Origin: Comamonadaceae bacterium ALPHA2B
Lineage (GTDB): Bacteria > Pseudomonadota > Gammaproteobacteria > Burkholderiales > Burkholderiaceae_C
NCBI GenBank assembly: GCA_005503065.1
Contig: SCOE01000017.1
Span: forward strand, 1 to 64,000
Length of the DNA: 64,000 nucleotides
Reading direction: 5' to 3'
The notes beneath the pieces were generated by a model. The model searched no databases. It was not told the origin of the DNA and saw nothing but the letters and a program-made list of their open reading frames with translations. This document shows positions 8,100 through 14,929 of the stretch, piece after piece; the stretch's first letter is position 1; each line of letters begins with the position of its first letter. The position numbers were made by a program, and so were the translations under genes.

Positions 8100-8888
8100 T
8101 CAGCGCACCGGCGTGGTCACCACGCCGGGCTGCGGCTGCGGCGACACCTGCACCGGCGCGCCGGGCTGCGGCTGGCCCGGCAGCGGCTGCATGGGCGGCA
8201 GCGGCACGCGCGAGCCGCTGCTGTTGGTGCCGTCGACGGCCGAAGGCTGCAGGCCGGTGCCGCCCTCGACGGCGCCCTGGCCGAGCTGCTGCTCGCTGAT
8301 GACCTCGACCGCGCGCACCACCTTCTGCACGCCCGACACGCTGCGCGCGATGTCGGTGGCGCGGTCGAGTTCGCGGCGCGTGGCCAGGCCCATGAGGTAG
8401 ACCACGCCGCCCTCGGTCACGACCTTGAAGGAGTTGGCGAAGATGTCCTTGGCGTCGAGCAGCGAGGCCTTCACCTTGCCGGTGATGTAGGTGTCGTTGG
8501 AACGCTGCGCGATGCCCAGCGCGGGACCGACCACCACCTCGTTGACCACCGAACGCACGTTCGGCGTGCCGCGCACCACCTCTTCGGCGCGGCGCTTGTC
8601 GGCCTCGCTGCCGACGGTGCCGATCATCAGCACCTGGCGGTTGTAGCTCACGGTGGTGATGTTCATGGTGTCGTTGGCGATGTCGCGGATGCGCGCCGCC
8701 GAGCGCAGCTCGATCGACTGGTCGTCCAGCTGTGCGCCCGAGGTGCGGCGGTCGGTCGCGACCATGCCGGCACCGGCCACCGCCGCGCCGCCGACCACCA
8801 GCGGCACGCAGCCCGACAGCGAGGCGACCAGCGTCGCGCCGGCGAGTGCTGCGGCAAGGGGGCGGAAGGAAGCTTGGATGCGGGTCAT
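8100..8888 (-). CDS. dolP: BON-domain outer-membrane lipoprotein, DolP-like
   Basis: This is a 262-residue protein with a lipoprotein signal (lipobox LSGC near residue 26) followed by two BON domains, about residues 60-125 and 135-205. Family landmarks are VLMIGTVGSEADKRRAEE and GVVYLMGLATRRE. E. coli DolP (YraP) has the same plan and supports outer-membrane integrity. Here a Pro/Gln-rich tail of about 55 residues extends the C-terminus beyond the usual length. ATG 8888 is chosen because it begins the signal peptide. The next upstream gene is a DiaA/GmhA-like SIS protein and yraN and rsmI follow, matching the E. coli yraL-yraP neighbourhood and supporting orthology. Confidence 0.85.
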   Translation of the reverse strand: MTRIQASFRPLAAALAGATLVASLSGCVPLVVGGAAVAGAGMVATDRRTSGAQLDDQSIELRSAARIRDIANDTMNITTVSYNRQVLMIGTVGSEADKRRAEEVVRGTPNVRSVVNEVVVGPALGIAQRSNDTYITGKVKASLLDAKDIFANSFKVVTEGGVVYLMGLATRRELDRATDIARSVSGVQKVVRAVEVISEQQLGQGAVEGGTGLQPSAVDGTNSSGSRVPLPPMQPLPGQPQPGAPVQVSPQPQPGVVTTPVR

Positions 8889-9042
8889 GGAGGGGTTCCT
8901 GGGCTGGATGCAGTGGATGCGAAGGGGGCGTGCAGCGAGGCGCGCAAGGGCGCGGCTGACGCGGGGCGCAGGGGCCGCGGAAAGTTTAGCCCAGCGACTG
9001 CGGCGCTCCTGTGTCAATGGGTGCCGGTGCGAAAGGGTTGAC

Positions 9043-9666
9043 TCACTCGACCGCCAGCACGTCGCCGTCGGGATCGCCGAGCAGTTGTGCATCGACCCCG
9101 TCGCACAGGCAGTGCAGCGCCGTCAGGTGCACCTCGTGCACGCGCAGCGGGCGCTCGTGCGGCACGCAGATCTGCACGTCGGTCTCGCGCAGCGCGCGGC
9201 CCACGGCACCGCCGGCCCCGCTGCCGACGCCGCCGGTGAGCGCGATCACGGTCATGTCGCGCTCGTGCGCCGCCAGCACGGCCGACAGCACCGCCGCCGA
9301 TTCACCGCTGGGGCTGAGCACCAGCAGCACGTCGCCGGCCTCGCCCAGCGCGCGCAGCTGGCGTGCGAAGGCCTGCGGATCGGCCGCGGCCCGGGTGTCC
9401 GCGGCCGGGTCGTCCGCGATGCCGGGCAGCGCGAGGGCGGCCAGCGCCGGCCGTTCGCGCTCGAAACGGCCCACGAACTGGGCCGCGAACTGCGCCGCGA
9501 GCAGGCCGGACACACCGGCACCGCAGGCCAGTACCTTGCCGCCGCTGGTCACGCAGGCCAGCAGCGCCTGCACGGCCTGCGAGAGGGGTTTGCTGAGGGC
9601 CGGTCCCCCTTGGTACTTGAGGTCGGCGCTGTCGATGAAATGCTGCTGAATGCGTTGCTCGAGCAT
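9043..9666 (-). CDS. SIS-domain protein, DiaA/GmhA family
   Basis: This is a 207-residue single SIS domain: LACVTSGGKVLACGAGVSG near residues 38-56 and LLVLSPSGESAAVLSAV near 120 are the phosphosugar-binding loops. In E. coli the gene at this position is diaA, which binds DnaA and stimulates initiation; the related GmhA makes heptose-7-phosphate for LPS. Neighbours yraN, rsmI and the BON lipoprotein favour the DiaA position, but sequence alone does not decide. The GmhA metal and active-site residues were not checked. The ATG at 9666 follows a repeat element that fills the gap to yraN. Confidence 0.85.
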   Translation of the reverse strand: MLEQRIQQHFIDSADLKYQGGPALSKPLSQAVQALLACVTSGGKVLACGAGVSGLLAAQFAAQFVGRFERERPALAALALPGIADDPAADTRAAADPQAFARQLRALGEAGDVLLVLSPSGESAAVLSAVLAAHERDMTVIALTGGVGSGAGGAVGRALRETDVQICVPHERPLRVHEVHLTALHCLCDGVDAQLLGDPDGDVLAVE

Positions 9667-9690
9667 GAAGATAGATTTGGCATCCCCCAT

Positions 9691-9807
9691 GCCGCTTCGC
9701 GGCTCCCCCTTCTTCCGCACGCGGGAAGGGGGCGCACCCGGTGGCCTGGAGAAGCCAGTTCCACGGGTGCCCTGGGGGCTTCGCTGCGCTCGCCGGTCGG
9801 GCTTTGC
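9691..9807 (+). repeat. Comamonadaceae-type intergenic repeat, copy 2
   Basis: It has the same end blocks as the element at 6847-7043: GCCGCTTCGCGGCTCCCCC at the left and GCTTCGCTGCGCTCGCCGG at the right, with GAAGCCAGTTCC before the right block. It is a shorter form without the inserted 27-nt palindrome. It separates the SIS gene from yraN. Confidence 0.75.
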
Positions 9808-9866
9808 GTTCGTGGGCGACGGCACGAGGCGCCGAACAAAGCCGGAATGATAGATCGCCCTCACCC

Positions 9867-10244
9867 TCACTCGGCGTCGAAGGCGGCCCGCAGCCAGGTG
9901 ATGCGCTCCTCGACCAGCACCACATCGAAGCGGCAGGGCGGCGGCGACGCGAGCCGCATCAGGTAATGCCGCGCCGCGAAGACGATGCGCCGCCGCTTGG
10001 TGGCCGTGATGCTGGCGGCCGCCCCGCCGTGCGAGGCGCTGCCGCGGCGGCGGACCTCCACGAAGACCAGCGTGCCGTCGCGCTCGCGCAGGATCAGGTC
10101 CACCTCGCCGCCGCCGCGGCCCGGCGTCCGATAATTGCGCGCCACCAGCCGCAGGCCTGCCGCCTGCAGGTGCGCGAGCGCGGCGTCTTCCGCCGCGTCG
10201 CCCACGGCCTTGGTGGTGCGGCTGCGGCCGAACAGAAAACCCAT
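9867..10244 (-). CDS. yraN: YraN / UPF0102 family endonuclease-like protein
   Basis: This is a 125-residue protein of the UPF0102 family, which has a restriction-endonuclease-like fold. Seen: GDAAEDAALAHLQAAGLRLVARNYR, then GGGEVDLILRERDGTLVFVEVRRR, giving the E-x-D...E-V-R/K pattern expected of that fold. Its biochemical role is not settled. The start codon (CAT at 10242-10244) overlaps the start of the divergent rsmI gene in the four bases CATG, leaving no space for separate promoters unless these lie inside the genes. Length matches family members. Confidence 0.9.
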   Translation of the reverse strand: MGFLFGRSRTTKAVGDAAEDAALAHLQAAGLRLVARNYRTPGRGGGEVDLILRERDGTLVFVEVRRRGSASHGGAAASITATKRRRIVFAARHYLMRLASPPPCRFDVVLVEERITWLRAAFDAE

Positions 10245-11193
10245 GGTGAATGCTCTCCCCTCTTCCGCCGGCTTCGGCGCCGCCCTGCAGGCCGCGCGCG
10301 ATGCCGCGGGTGCGCAGCATTATCCGGAGGGCACGCTCTACGTCGTCGCCACGCCCATCGGCAACCTGGCCGACATCACGCTGCGCGCGCTGCACGTGCT
10401 GGCCCATGTGGCCGATGCCATCGCCTGCGAGGACACGCGCCACACCCAGCAGCTGCTGCGGGCCTACGGCATCGACCGGCCGGGCGCTCAGATGCTGGCC
10501 GTGCACCAGCACAACGAGGCCGAGGCCGCGCAGGCCGTCGTCGCGCGGCTGCAGCAGGGCCAACGCATCGCCTACGTGAGCGACGCCGGCACACCTGGGG
10601 TGAGCGACCCCGGCGCGCGCCTGGTGGCGGCCGTGCGCGCTGCGCGGCTGCGCGTGCTGCCGCTGCCGGGCGCCAGCAGCGTGACCACGCTCGTGGGCGC
10701 TGCCGGCCTGGTGGGCGGCGAGGCCGAGGGCGCGGGCTTTGTCTTCGCCGGCTTCCTGCCGAACAAGGCCGCCGAGCGCGACCGGGCGATCCAGGCGCTG
10801 GCCGCCGAGGCGCGCCCCGTGGTGCTGCTGGAAGCGCCGCACCGCATCGAGGCCCTGGCGCGCGCACTCGCGGTGCTGGGCGCGCGCGAGGTGACCGTCG
10901 GGCGCGAGCTGACCAAGCAGTTCGAGGAGATCGACACGGTGCCGGCGGAGGCGCTGGCGGGCTGGCTGGCAGCCTCGCCGCAGCGCACGCGCGGCGAGTT
11001 CGCGCTCGTGCTGCACCCGCTGTCCGCGGCGGACGATGGCGCCGGGCCGGATGCCGAGGCCCAGCGCGTGCTGCGGCTGTTGCTGGCCGAGCTGCCGACC
11101 AAGGCGGCGGTGAAGCTGGCCGCCGACATCACGAAGGCGCCGCGCAACGCGCTCTACGCGCTGGCGCTGCAATGGAAAGACGGCGGTGCCTGA
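10243..11193 (+). CDS. rsmI: 16S rRNA 2'-O-methyltransferase RsmI
   Basis: RsmI methylates the ribose of C1402 in 16S rRNA using S-adenosylmethionine. The 316-residue protein has the tetrapyrrole-methylase fold with LYVVATPIGNLADITLRAL (about 30-48), CEDTRHTQQLL, AYVSDAGTPGVSDPG and GRELTKQFEE, all characteristic. Either ATG 10243 or GTG 10246 could be the start; the ATG overlaps the divergent yraN start, so GTG or a later codon is not excluded. The downstream gap holds a mosaic repeat shared with the convergent GST gene. It stands beside yraN and the SIS and BON genes, as in many proteobacteria. Confidence 0.95.
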   Translation: MVNALPSSAGFGAALQAARDAAGAQHYPEGTLYVVATPIGNLADITLRALHVLAHVADAIACEDTRHTQQLLRAYGIDRPGAQMLAVHQHNEAEAAQAVVARLQQGQRIAYVSDAGTPGVSDPGARLVAAVRAARLRVLPLPGASSVTTLVGAAGLVGGEAEGAGFVFAGFLPNKAAERDRAIQALAAEARPVVLLEAPHRIEALARALAVLGAREVTVGRELTKQFEEIDTVPAEALAGWLAASPQRTRGEFALVLHPLSAADDGAGPDAEAQRVLRLLLAELPTKAAVKLAADITKAPRNALYALALQWKDGGA

Positions 11194-11220
11194 TCCGGCA
11201 CGCCGGCCTGCCGCGTCATC

Positions 11221-11283
11221 GCTACGTTTTTGATAGCTGTCTGCGCAAGCAGGACGGGCGCTTCAGGCCCTTTTTGCTTGAAG
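11221..11283 (+). repeat. Mosaic palindromic repeat, copy 3
   Basis: It shows GCTACGTTTTTGATAGCTG, a GC-rich middle and CCCTTTTTGCTTGAAG. It lies between the convergent ends of rsmI (11193) and the GST gene (11285). Confidence 0.8.
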
Positions 11284-11284
11284 T

Positions 11285-12067
11285 TCAGCCATCGAGTTCA
11301 GGGTAGTGGCGGAAGATGCCCTCCTCGTTGAACGGGATGCGGCGCGGGCTGTCGAGGTAGGCCTTCACGCGCTCGCGCCGCGCCACGTTCCTGTGAAGGC
11401 GCGTGACCGCGGGCGTGTCCGCCAGCACGCGCGTCGTGGCTTTGGGGAAGGCATAGCGCAGGCCGGCCACGAGCTGGAACAGCGACAGGTCGGCATAGCT
11501 CAGCGCATCGCCGACCAGGTGCGTGTCGCCCGCCGGGTTGCGCTGCAGGACGCGCTCGAACCAGTGCAGGAACTTCGGGATGCGCTCCTCACGAAAGGCA
11601 CGGCTGCGTTCGAGGGCCGCGTCGCGCTGGTCCTCGTAGTAGGCGCTGCTGGCCAGCGGATGGTGCGTGTCGTGCGCCTCGACCACGGCATCGGCGATGG
11701 TGAGCTGCAGCTGGTGCGTCCACACGCGGTCGGCCTCGCTCTCGCCCACCAGATGCAGCCGCGGGCCGAGGTACAGCAGGATGGCTGCCGTCTGGCCCAC
11801 CACGACGTCGCCGTCGACCAGAAAGGGCGGAGCGAAGGACGGCCGCGGGTTGCGGGAATCGCCGAGCGATTCCATCAGTGCCTCCTCGCCGCCTCCCTGG
11901 GCGGGCGTGCCGCGCGCCACGTCCAGGTAGGGCGCACCGGCCGCCTCCAGGGCCAGGCGCACGAATTCGCCCCGGCCCTGGATGCTGGGCCAGTAATGGA
12001 GGCGATAGGGCCTGGCTGCGGAAGCGGAAGCGGAAGCGGAAGCGGCAGAGGGCGTGGCTTGGGTCAT
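11285..12067 (-). CDS. Glutathione S-transferase family protein
   Basis: This is a 260-residue GST. The N-terminal thioredoxin-like half begins YRLHYWPSIQGRGEFVRLALEAAG, with the Tyr/Ser-Arg pattern of sigma/alpha-like GSTs, and VVGQTAAILLYLG contains the glutathione gamma-glutamyl site (QTAA, normally QS). The helical C-terminal half holds ALSYADLSLFQLV. An Ala-Ser repeat of nine or so residues precedes the domain and is encoded by a hexanucleotide microsatellite, so the N-terminus may be longer than needed; a start inside it is not available, so 12067 is kept. It converges with rsmI. The role is likely detoxification; the substrate is unknown. Confidence 0.85.
   Translation of the reverse strand: MTQATPSAASASASASAARPYRLHYWPSIQGRGEFVRLALEAAGAPYLDVARGTPAQGGGEEALMESLGDSRNPRPSFAPPFLVDGDVVVGQTAAILLYLGPRLHLVGESEADRVWTHQLQLTIADAVVEAHDTHHPLASSAYYEDQRDAALERSRAFREERIPKFLHWFERVLQRNPAGDTHLVGDALSYADLSLFQLVAGLRYAFPKATTRVLADTPAVTRLHRNVARRERVKAYLDSPRRIPFNEEGIFRHYPELDG
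12018..12044. repeat. Hexanucleotide microsatellite in the GST gene
   Basis: GGAAGC is repeated about four times in tandem. On the coding strand it gives alternating Ala-Ser codons. Being a multiple of three, length changes would keep the frame. Confidence 0.8.
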
Positions 12068-12214
12068 GCCGGAAGGATGCCGCGCCGACTCGCAAGCGCA
12101 AGTCGGCGGCCGGCAGCTTTACCTTTGGACACCATGCCGCGTCGTCGCGGGCGGCGGTCGCCGCGTTGTGAGGGCCTGGGCGGTCCATCGCACCGCCGCT
12201 TGCAGGAGCCCTCC

Positions 12215-12544
12215 ATGTCTTCCCGTGCTTCGAAGTTCGTTGCCGTCGCACTCGCCGCCGCCGGCCTCTTGGGCGTGGGCGCGGCCCAGGCCCGCGTGTC
12301 GTGGTCGGTCGGCGTCGGCCTGCCCGGCGTCGCCGTCGGCGTGGCCGAGCCCTACTACGCACCGGCCCCGGTCTACACCGCGCCGCCCGCCTACTATGCC
12401 CCGCCGCCGCCGGTGTACTACCGCCCTGCGGCACCCGTCTACTACCGCCCGCCCCCGCCGGTCTACTACCGGCCCGCGCCCGTGTACTACGGCCCGCCTC
12501 CCGGGTACTACCGCCCGGCGGGCGTGACCTTCTACGGGCCCTGA
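12215..12544 (+). CDS. Secreted Tyr/Pro-rich repeat protein
   Basis: This is a 109-residue protein with a clear signal peptide (residues 1-27, cleavage near AQA-R), a short hydrophobic linker, and then a repetitive tail of about 65 residues built of P-x-PVYYRP-type units (eight or so YY pairs). Similar small exported proteins are common in Burkholderiales; their function is not known to me. A cell-envelope or matrix-associated structural role is conceivable. A strong hairpin terminator follows at 12594. It is divergent from the GST gene by about 150 bp. No enzymatic motif is seen. Confidence 0.75.
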   Translation: MSSRASKFVAVALAAAGLLGVGAAQARVSWSVGVGLPGVAVGVAEPYYAPAPVYTAPPAYYAPPPPVYYRPAAPVYYRPPPPVYYRPAPVYYGPPPGYYRPAGVTFYGP

Positions 12545-12593
12545 GCCCGCGGCAGCGGCGCCGCGCAAGGGGCGCCGTGAAGCCAAAGAAAAA

Positions 12594-12624
12594 GGCCGGA
12601 AGCTGTTGCAGCTTCCGGCCTTTT
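12594..12624. terminator. Bidirectional hairpin terminator
   Basis: GGCCGGAAGCTG and CAGCTTCCGGCC pair perfectly (12 bp) around a 3-nt loop, followed by TTTT on the plus strand and, on the minus strand, by CCTTTTT from the upstream A-run. It can end both the Tyr/Pro-rich gene (plus) and the tRNA-Arg transcript (minus). Confidence 0.85.
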
Positions 12625-12631
12625 CGTCGTG

Positions 12632-12706
12632 TGGTCCCGCCGCCAGGAATCGAACCTGGATCTCAGCCTTCGGAGGGCCGAATTCTATCCGTTGAAATAC
12701 GGCGAG
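12632..12706 (-). tRNA. tRNA-Arg (anticodon CCG)
   Basis: Read on the minus strand the cloverleaf is complete: acceptor CTCGCCG pairs with CGGCGGG (one G-U), D arm around TTCAACGGATAGAA, anticodon stem CGGCC/GGCTG with loop CTCCGAA giving CCG, T arm CCAGG-TTCGATT-CCTGG, and an encoded CCA end at 12632-12634. CCG reads the CGG arginine codon, frequent in this GC-rich genome. The 5' end overlaps the 3' end of the TetR reading frame on the same strand. Confidence 0.93.
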
Positions 12707-13436
12707 AAGGGTGCGCCGCACGGCGGCGCGAACCCGGCATTATGGCCGATCGCGATGGCGCCGCATCGGGCGGTGCCGCCGCACCGCAGGCCGCGCAGGG
12801 CGCCAGGTCCTCGCCCGCACGGTCGAAGCCCAGGCCGCGCAGGTACACATGGAAAACGCGCCGCCCCGCCTGCACCAGCGCGAAACCCGCCGGATCGAGC
12901 AGCCAGTCCTGGATCAATCCGGCGATCAAGGCATGCAGGCCCTGGGCCGCCGTGGCCGCCGGGATGGGCAACCGCAGCCTGCTGCGCTGCGCCGCAAGCC
13001 GCAGGGCCTTCTCGAAATCCTCGATGCAGGCGCCCCGGCCCGCCAGATGGCGCTCCTGCACGGAGGCCATCTCCTGCGTGTACTCGACCTTGTGCGACGC
13101 GATCTCGAACACGCGCCGCACCTGGGGGTCGGTGGTGACGAGCCGCAATGCCGCGAGCATGCCCTGCTCCAGCACGGCGAGCGGGTCGTCCTGCGCGCCG
13201 CTGGCCGCCACGCGCACGCCGTCCTCCATGGGCAGGGTGACGCGCTCCATCATGGCGTTGAACAGGTCGGCCTTGTCCTTGAAGTGCCAGTAGATGGCAC
13301 CGCGCGTGGCACCGGCCTGCTGCGCGATCTCCTGCAGCGTGGTCTGCGAGACGCCTTGCGCGTGAAACAGGACCTCGGCAGCATCCAGCAGGCGATGCCG
13401 GGTGGCGAGGGCCTCTTCCTTGGTGCGACGAACCAC
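12663..13436 (-). CDS. acrR: TetR-family repressor of RND efflux, AcrR-like
   Basis: This is a 257-residue TetR regulator. The N-terminal helix-turn-helix is VRRTKEEALATRHRLLDAAE...TTLQEIAQQAGATRGAIYWHFKDKADL, the AcrR/TtgR signature; the ligand domain follows. GTG 13436 is chosen because AGGAG stands five bases upstream and family proteins start with VRRTKEEA; the ATG at 13478 lacks this. The divergent neighbours are an AcrAB-OprM-type operon and the intergenic region holds an AcrR-box-like palindrome, so it most likely represses the pump and itself. The C-terminal tail after about residue 215 is longer than usual and low-complexity, and its last 14 or so codons lie within tRNA-Arg. Confidence 0.9.
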   Translation of the reverse strand: MVRRTKEEALATRHRLLDAAEVLFHAQGVSQTTLQEIAQQAGATRGAIYWHFKDKADLFNAMMERVTLPMEDGVRVAASGAQDDPLAVLEQGMLAALRLVTTDPQVRRVFEIASHKVEYTQEMASVQERHLAGRGACIEDFEKALRLAAQRSRLRLPIPAATAAQGLHALIAGLIQDWLLDPAGFALVQAGRRVFHVYLRGLGFDRAGEDLAPCAACGAAAPPDAAPSRSAIMPGSRRRAAHPSRRISTDRIRPSEG

Positions 13437-13481
13437 GATGTCTCCTGGGGGGATGCGAACGACGAAACGCGAGGTCATGAA

Positions 13482-13503
13482 TATACATGCATGAATGTAT
13501 GTA
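13482..13503. promoter_or_regulatory. AcrR-box-like operator
   Basis: An inverted repeat TATACATGCATGAATGTATG spans the divergent space between the TetR gene and the efflux operon. On the minus strand it reads TTTACATACATTCATGCATG, close to the E. coli AcrR site, whose halves are TACATACATT and AATGTATGTA. Binding is inferred from this match and its position. Confidence 0.75.
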
Positions 13504-13606
13504 AACTCGCCGCTTCGGCAAATTCCCTTCACGCACCCGTGCCTCGGCATGCCCGGTGCATGCGTCGGCGTTGCCTTCCCCGATCCCAGCCCTTCAAAGG
13601 ATTCGC

Positions 13607-14914
13607 ATGCCCGATCTGCATGTCTCACATGATTCGACGTTCTTGCCTCGCGCCACGCGTGTTGCCGCGGCCGTGCTGATGGTGGTGGCCCTGGTGGCCT
13701 GCGGCAAGAAGGAGGCCGCCCCGGGCGCGGGTGCGCCGGGCGCCGGGGGTGGCGCTCCACCGCCGCCCGCCGTCGGCGTGATCGTCGCGACGCCGGGCGA
13801 GGTCGGCCTGGTGACCGAGCTGCCGGGCCGCCTCGAAGCCACCCGCGTGTCGCAGGTGCGGGCGCGGGCCGCCGGCATCCTGCAGCAACGGCTGTTCCGC
13901 GAGGGCAGCGACGTGAAGGCCGGCCAGCCGCTCTTTCGCATCGACCCGGCACCGCTGGTGGCCGCCTCTCAGAGCGCGCAGGCCAGCCTGGCGCGCTCGG
14001 AAGCCAATGCGGTGCAGGCCAAGGCCCTCGCCGACCGCTACAAGCCGCTGGTGGAAGCCAACGCGGTGAGCAAGCAGGAATACGCCAACGCCGTCGCCGC
14101 CTGGAAGGCGGCCGAAGCGGACGTGGCGGCAGGCCGTGCTGCCGTGCAGACGGCGAAGATCAACCTGGGCTACGCCACCGTGACCGCCCCGATCTCCGGC
14201 CGCATCGGCCGCGCCCTGGTGACCGAAGGCGCCCTCGTGGGCCAGGGGGATGCCACCGAACTGGCCGTGATCCAGCAGATCGACACCCTCTACGTCAACT
14301 TCACGCAGTCGGCCAACGACGCCCTGCGGCTGCGCCGCGCCATGGCCGACGGCAAGCTCAAGCGCGCCGGCGGCAGCGAAGGCGCGAGCGTGCGCATCGT
14401 GCTGGAAGACGGCACCGAGTACGCGCAGCCGGGCCGGTTGCTGTTCTCCGACCTCACGGTCGATGCGACCACGGGCCAGGTCACGCTGCGCGCCGAGGTG
14501 CCCAACCCCAAGGGCGAACTGCTGCCCGGCCTGTACGTGCGCGTGCGCATCGAACAGGCGCAGGCCGACAACGCCATCAGCGTGCCGCAGCAGGCCGTCA
14601 CGCGCACCCAGCAGGGCGACAGCCTCATGGTGGTGAGCGCCGATGGCAAGGTGAGCAAGCGCGATGTGAAGATCACCGCCGGCCAGAACAACCGCTGGAT
14701 CGTCACCGAGGGCCTGAAGGCCGGCGAGCAGGTCATGGTCGACGGCTTCCAGAAGCTGCAGATGATGCCGCCGGGCGCCCCCGTGAAGCCCGTACCGTGG
14801 ACCCCGCCCGGCGCAGCGCCGGCTCCCGCGCCAGCCGCCGCGCCAGCCGCCGCGCCAGCCGCCGCGCCGGCGGCAGCCCCGGCGCCCGCCCCGGCCGAAG
14901 CGCCCAAGCAGTAA
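13607..14914 (+). CDS. acrA: RND efflux periplasmic adaptor, AcrA/MexA-like
   Basis: This is a 435-residue membrane-fusion lipoprotein linking the inner-membrane pump to the outer-membrane channel. The signal with lipobox LVAC ends at Cys 32. The lipoyl/beta-barrel segments are ELPGRLEATRVSQVRARAAGILQQRLFREGSDVKAGQPLFRIDP and APISGRIGRALVTEGALVGQG; between them is a coiled-coil hairpin (about 120-190). The C-terminal 35 residues are Ala/Pro repeats encoded by a 12-bp tandem repeat. It is first in an operon with the pump (16 bp gap) and the channel, under a divergent AcrR-like repressor. Substrates are probably diverse drugs or solvents; this is inferred from the family. Confidence 0.93.
   Translation: MPDLHVSHDSTFLPRATRVAAAVLMVVALVACGKKEAAPGAGAPGAGGGAPPPPAVGVIVATPGEVGLVTELPGRLEATRVSQVRARAAGILQQRLFREGSDVKAGQPLFRIDPAPLVAASQSAQASLARSEANAVQAKALADRYKPLVEANAVSKQEYANAVAAWKAAEADVAAGRAAVQTAKINLGYATVTAPISGRIGRALVTEGALVGQGDATELAVIQQIDTLYVNFTQSANDALRLRRAMADGKLKRAGGSEGASVRIVLEDGTEYAQPGRLLFSDLTVDATTGQVTLRAEVPNPKGELLPGLYVRVRIEQAQADNAISVPQQAVTRTQQGDSLMVVSADGKVSKRDVKITAGQNNRWIVTEGLKAGEQVMVDGFQKLQMMPPGAPVKPVPWTPPGAAPAPAPAAAPAAAPAAAPAAAPAPAPAEAPKQ
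14828..14875 (+). repeat. 12-bp tandem repeat in the adaptor C-terminus
   Basis: GCGCCAGCCGCC is repeated three times in exact tandem (14828-14863) with a degenerate fourth unit. It encodes the APAA repeats of the adaptor tail and could vary in copy number without shifting the frame. Confidence 0.85.
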
Positions 14915-14929
14915 GGACCGCGAGCAGAT

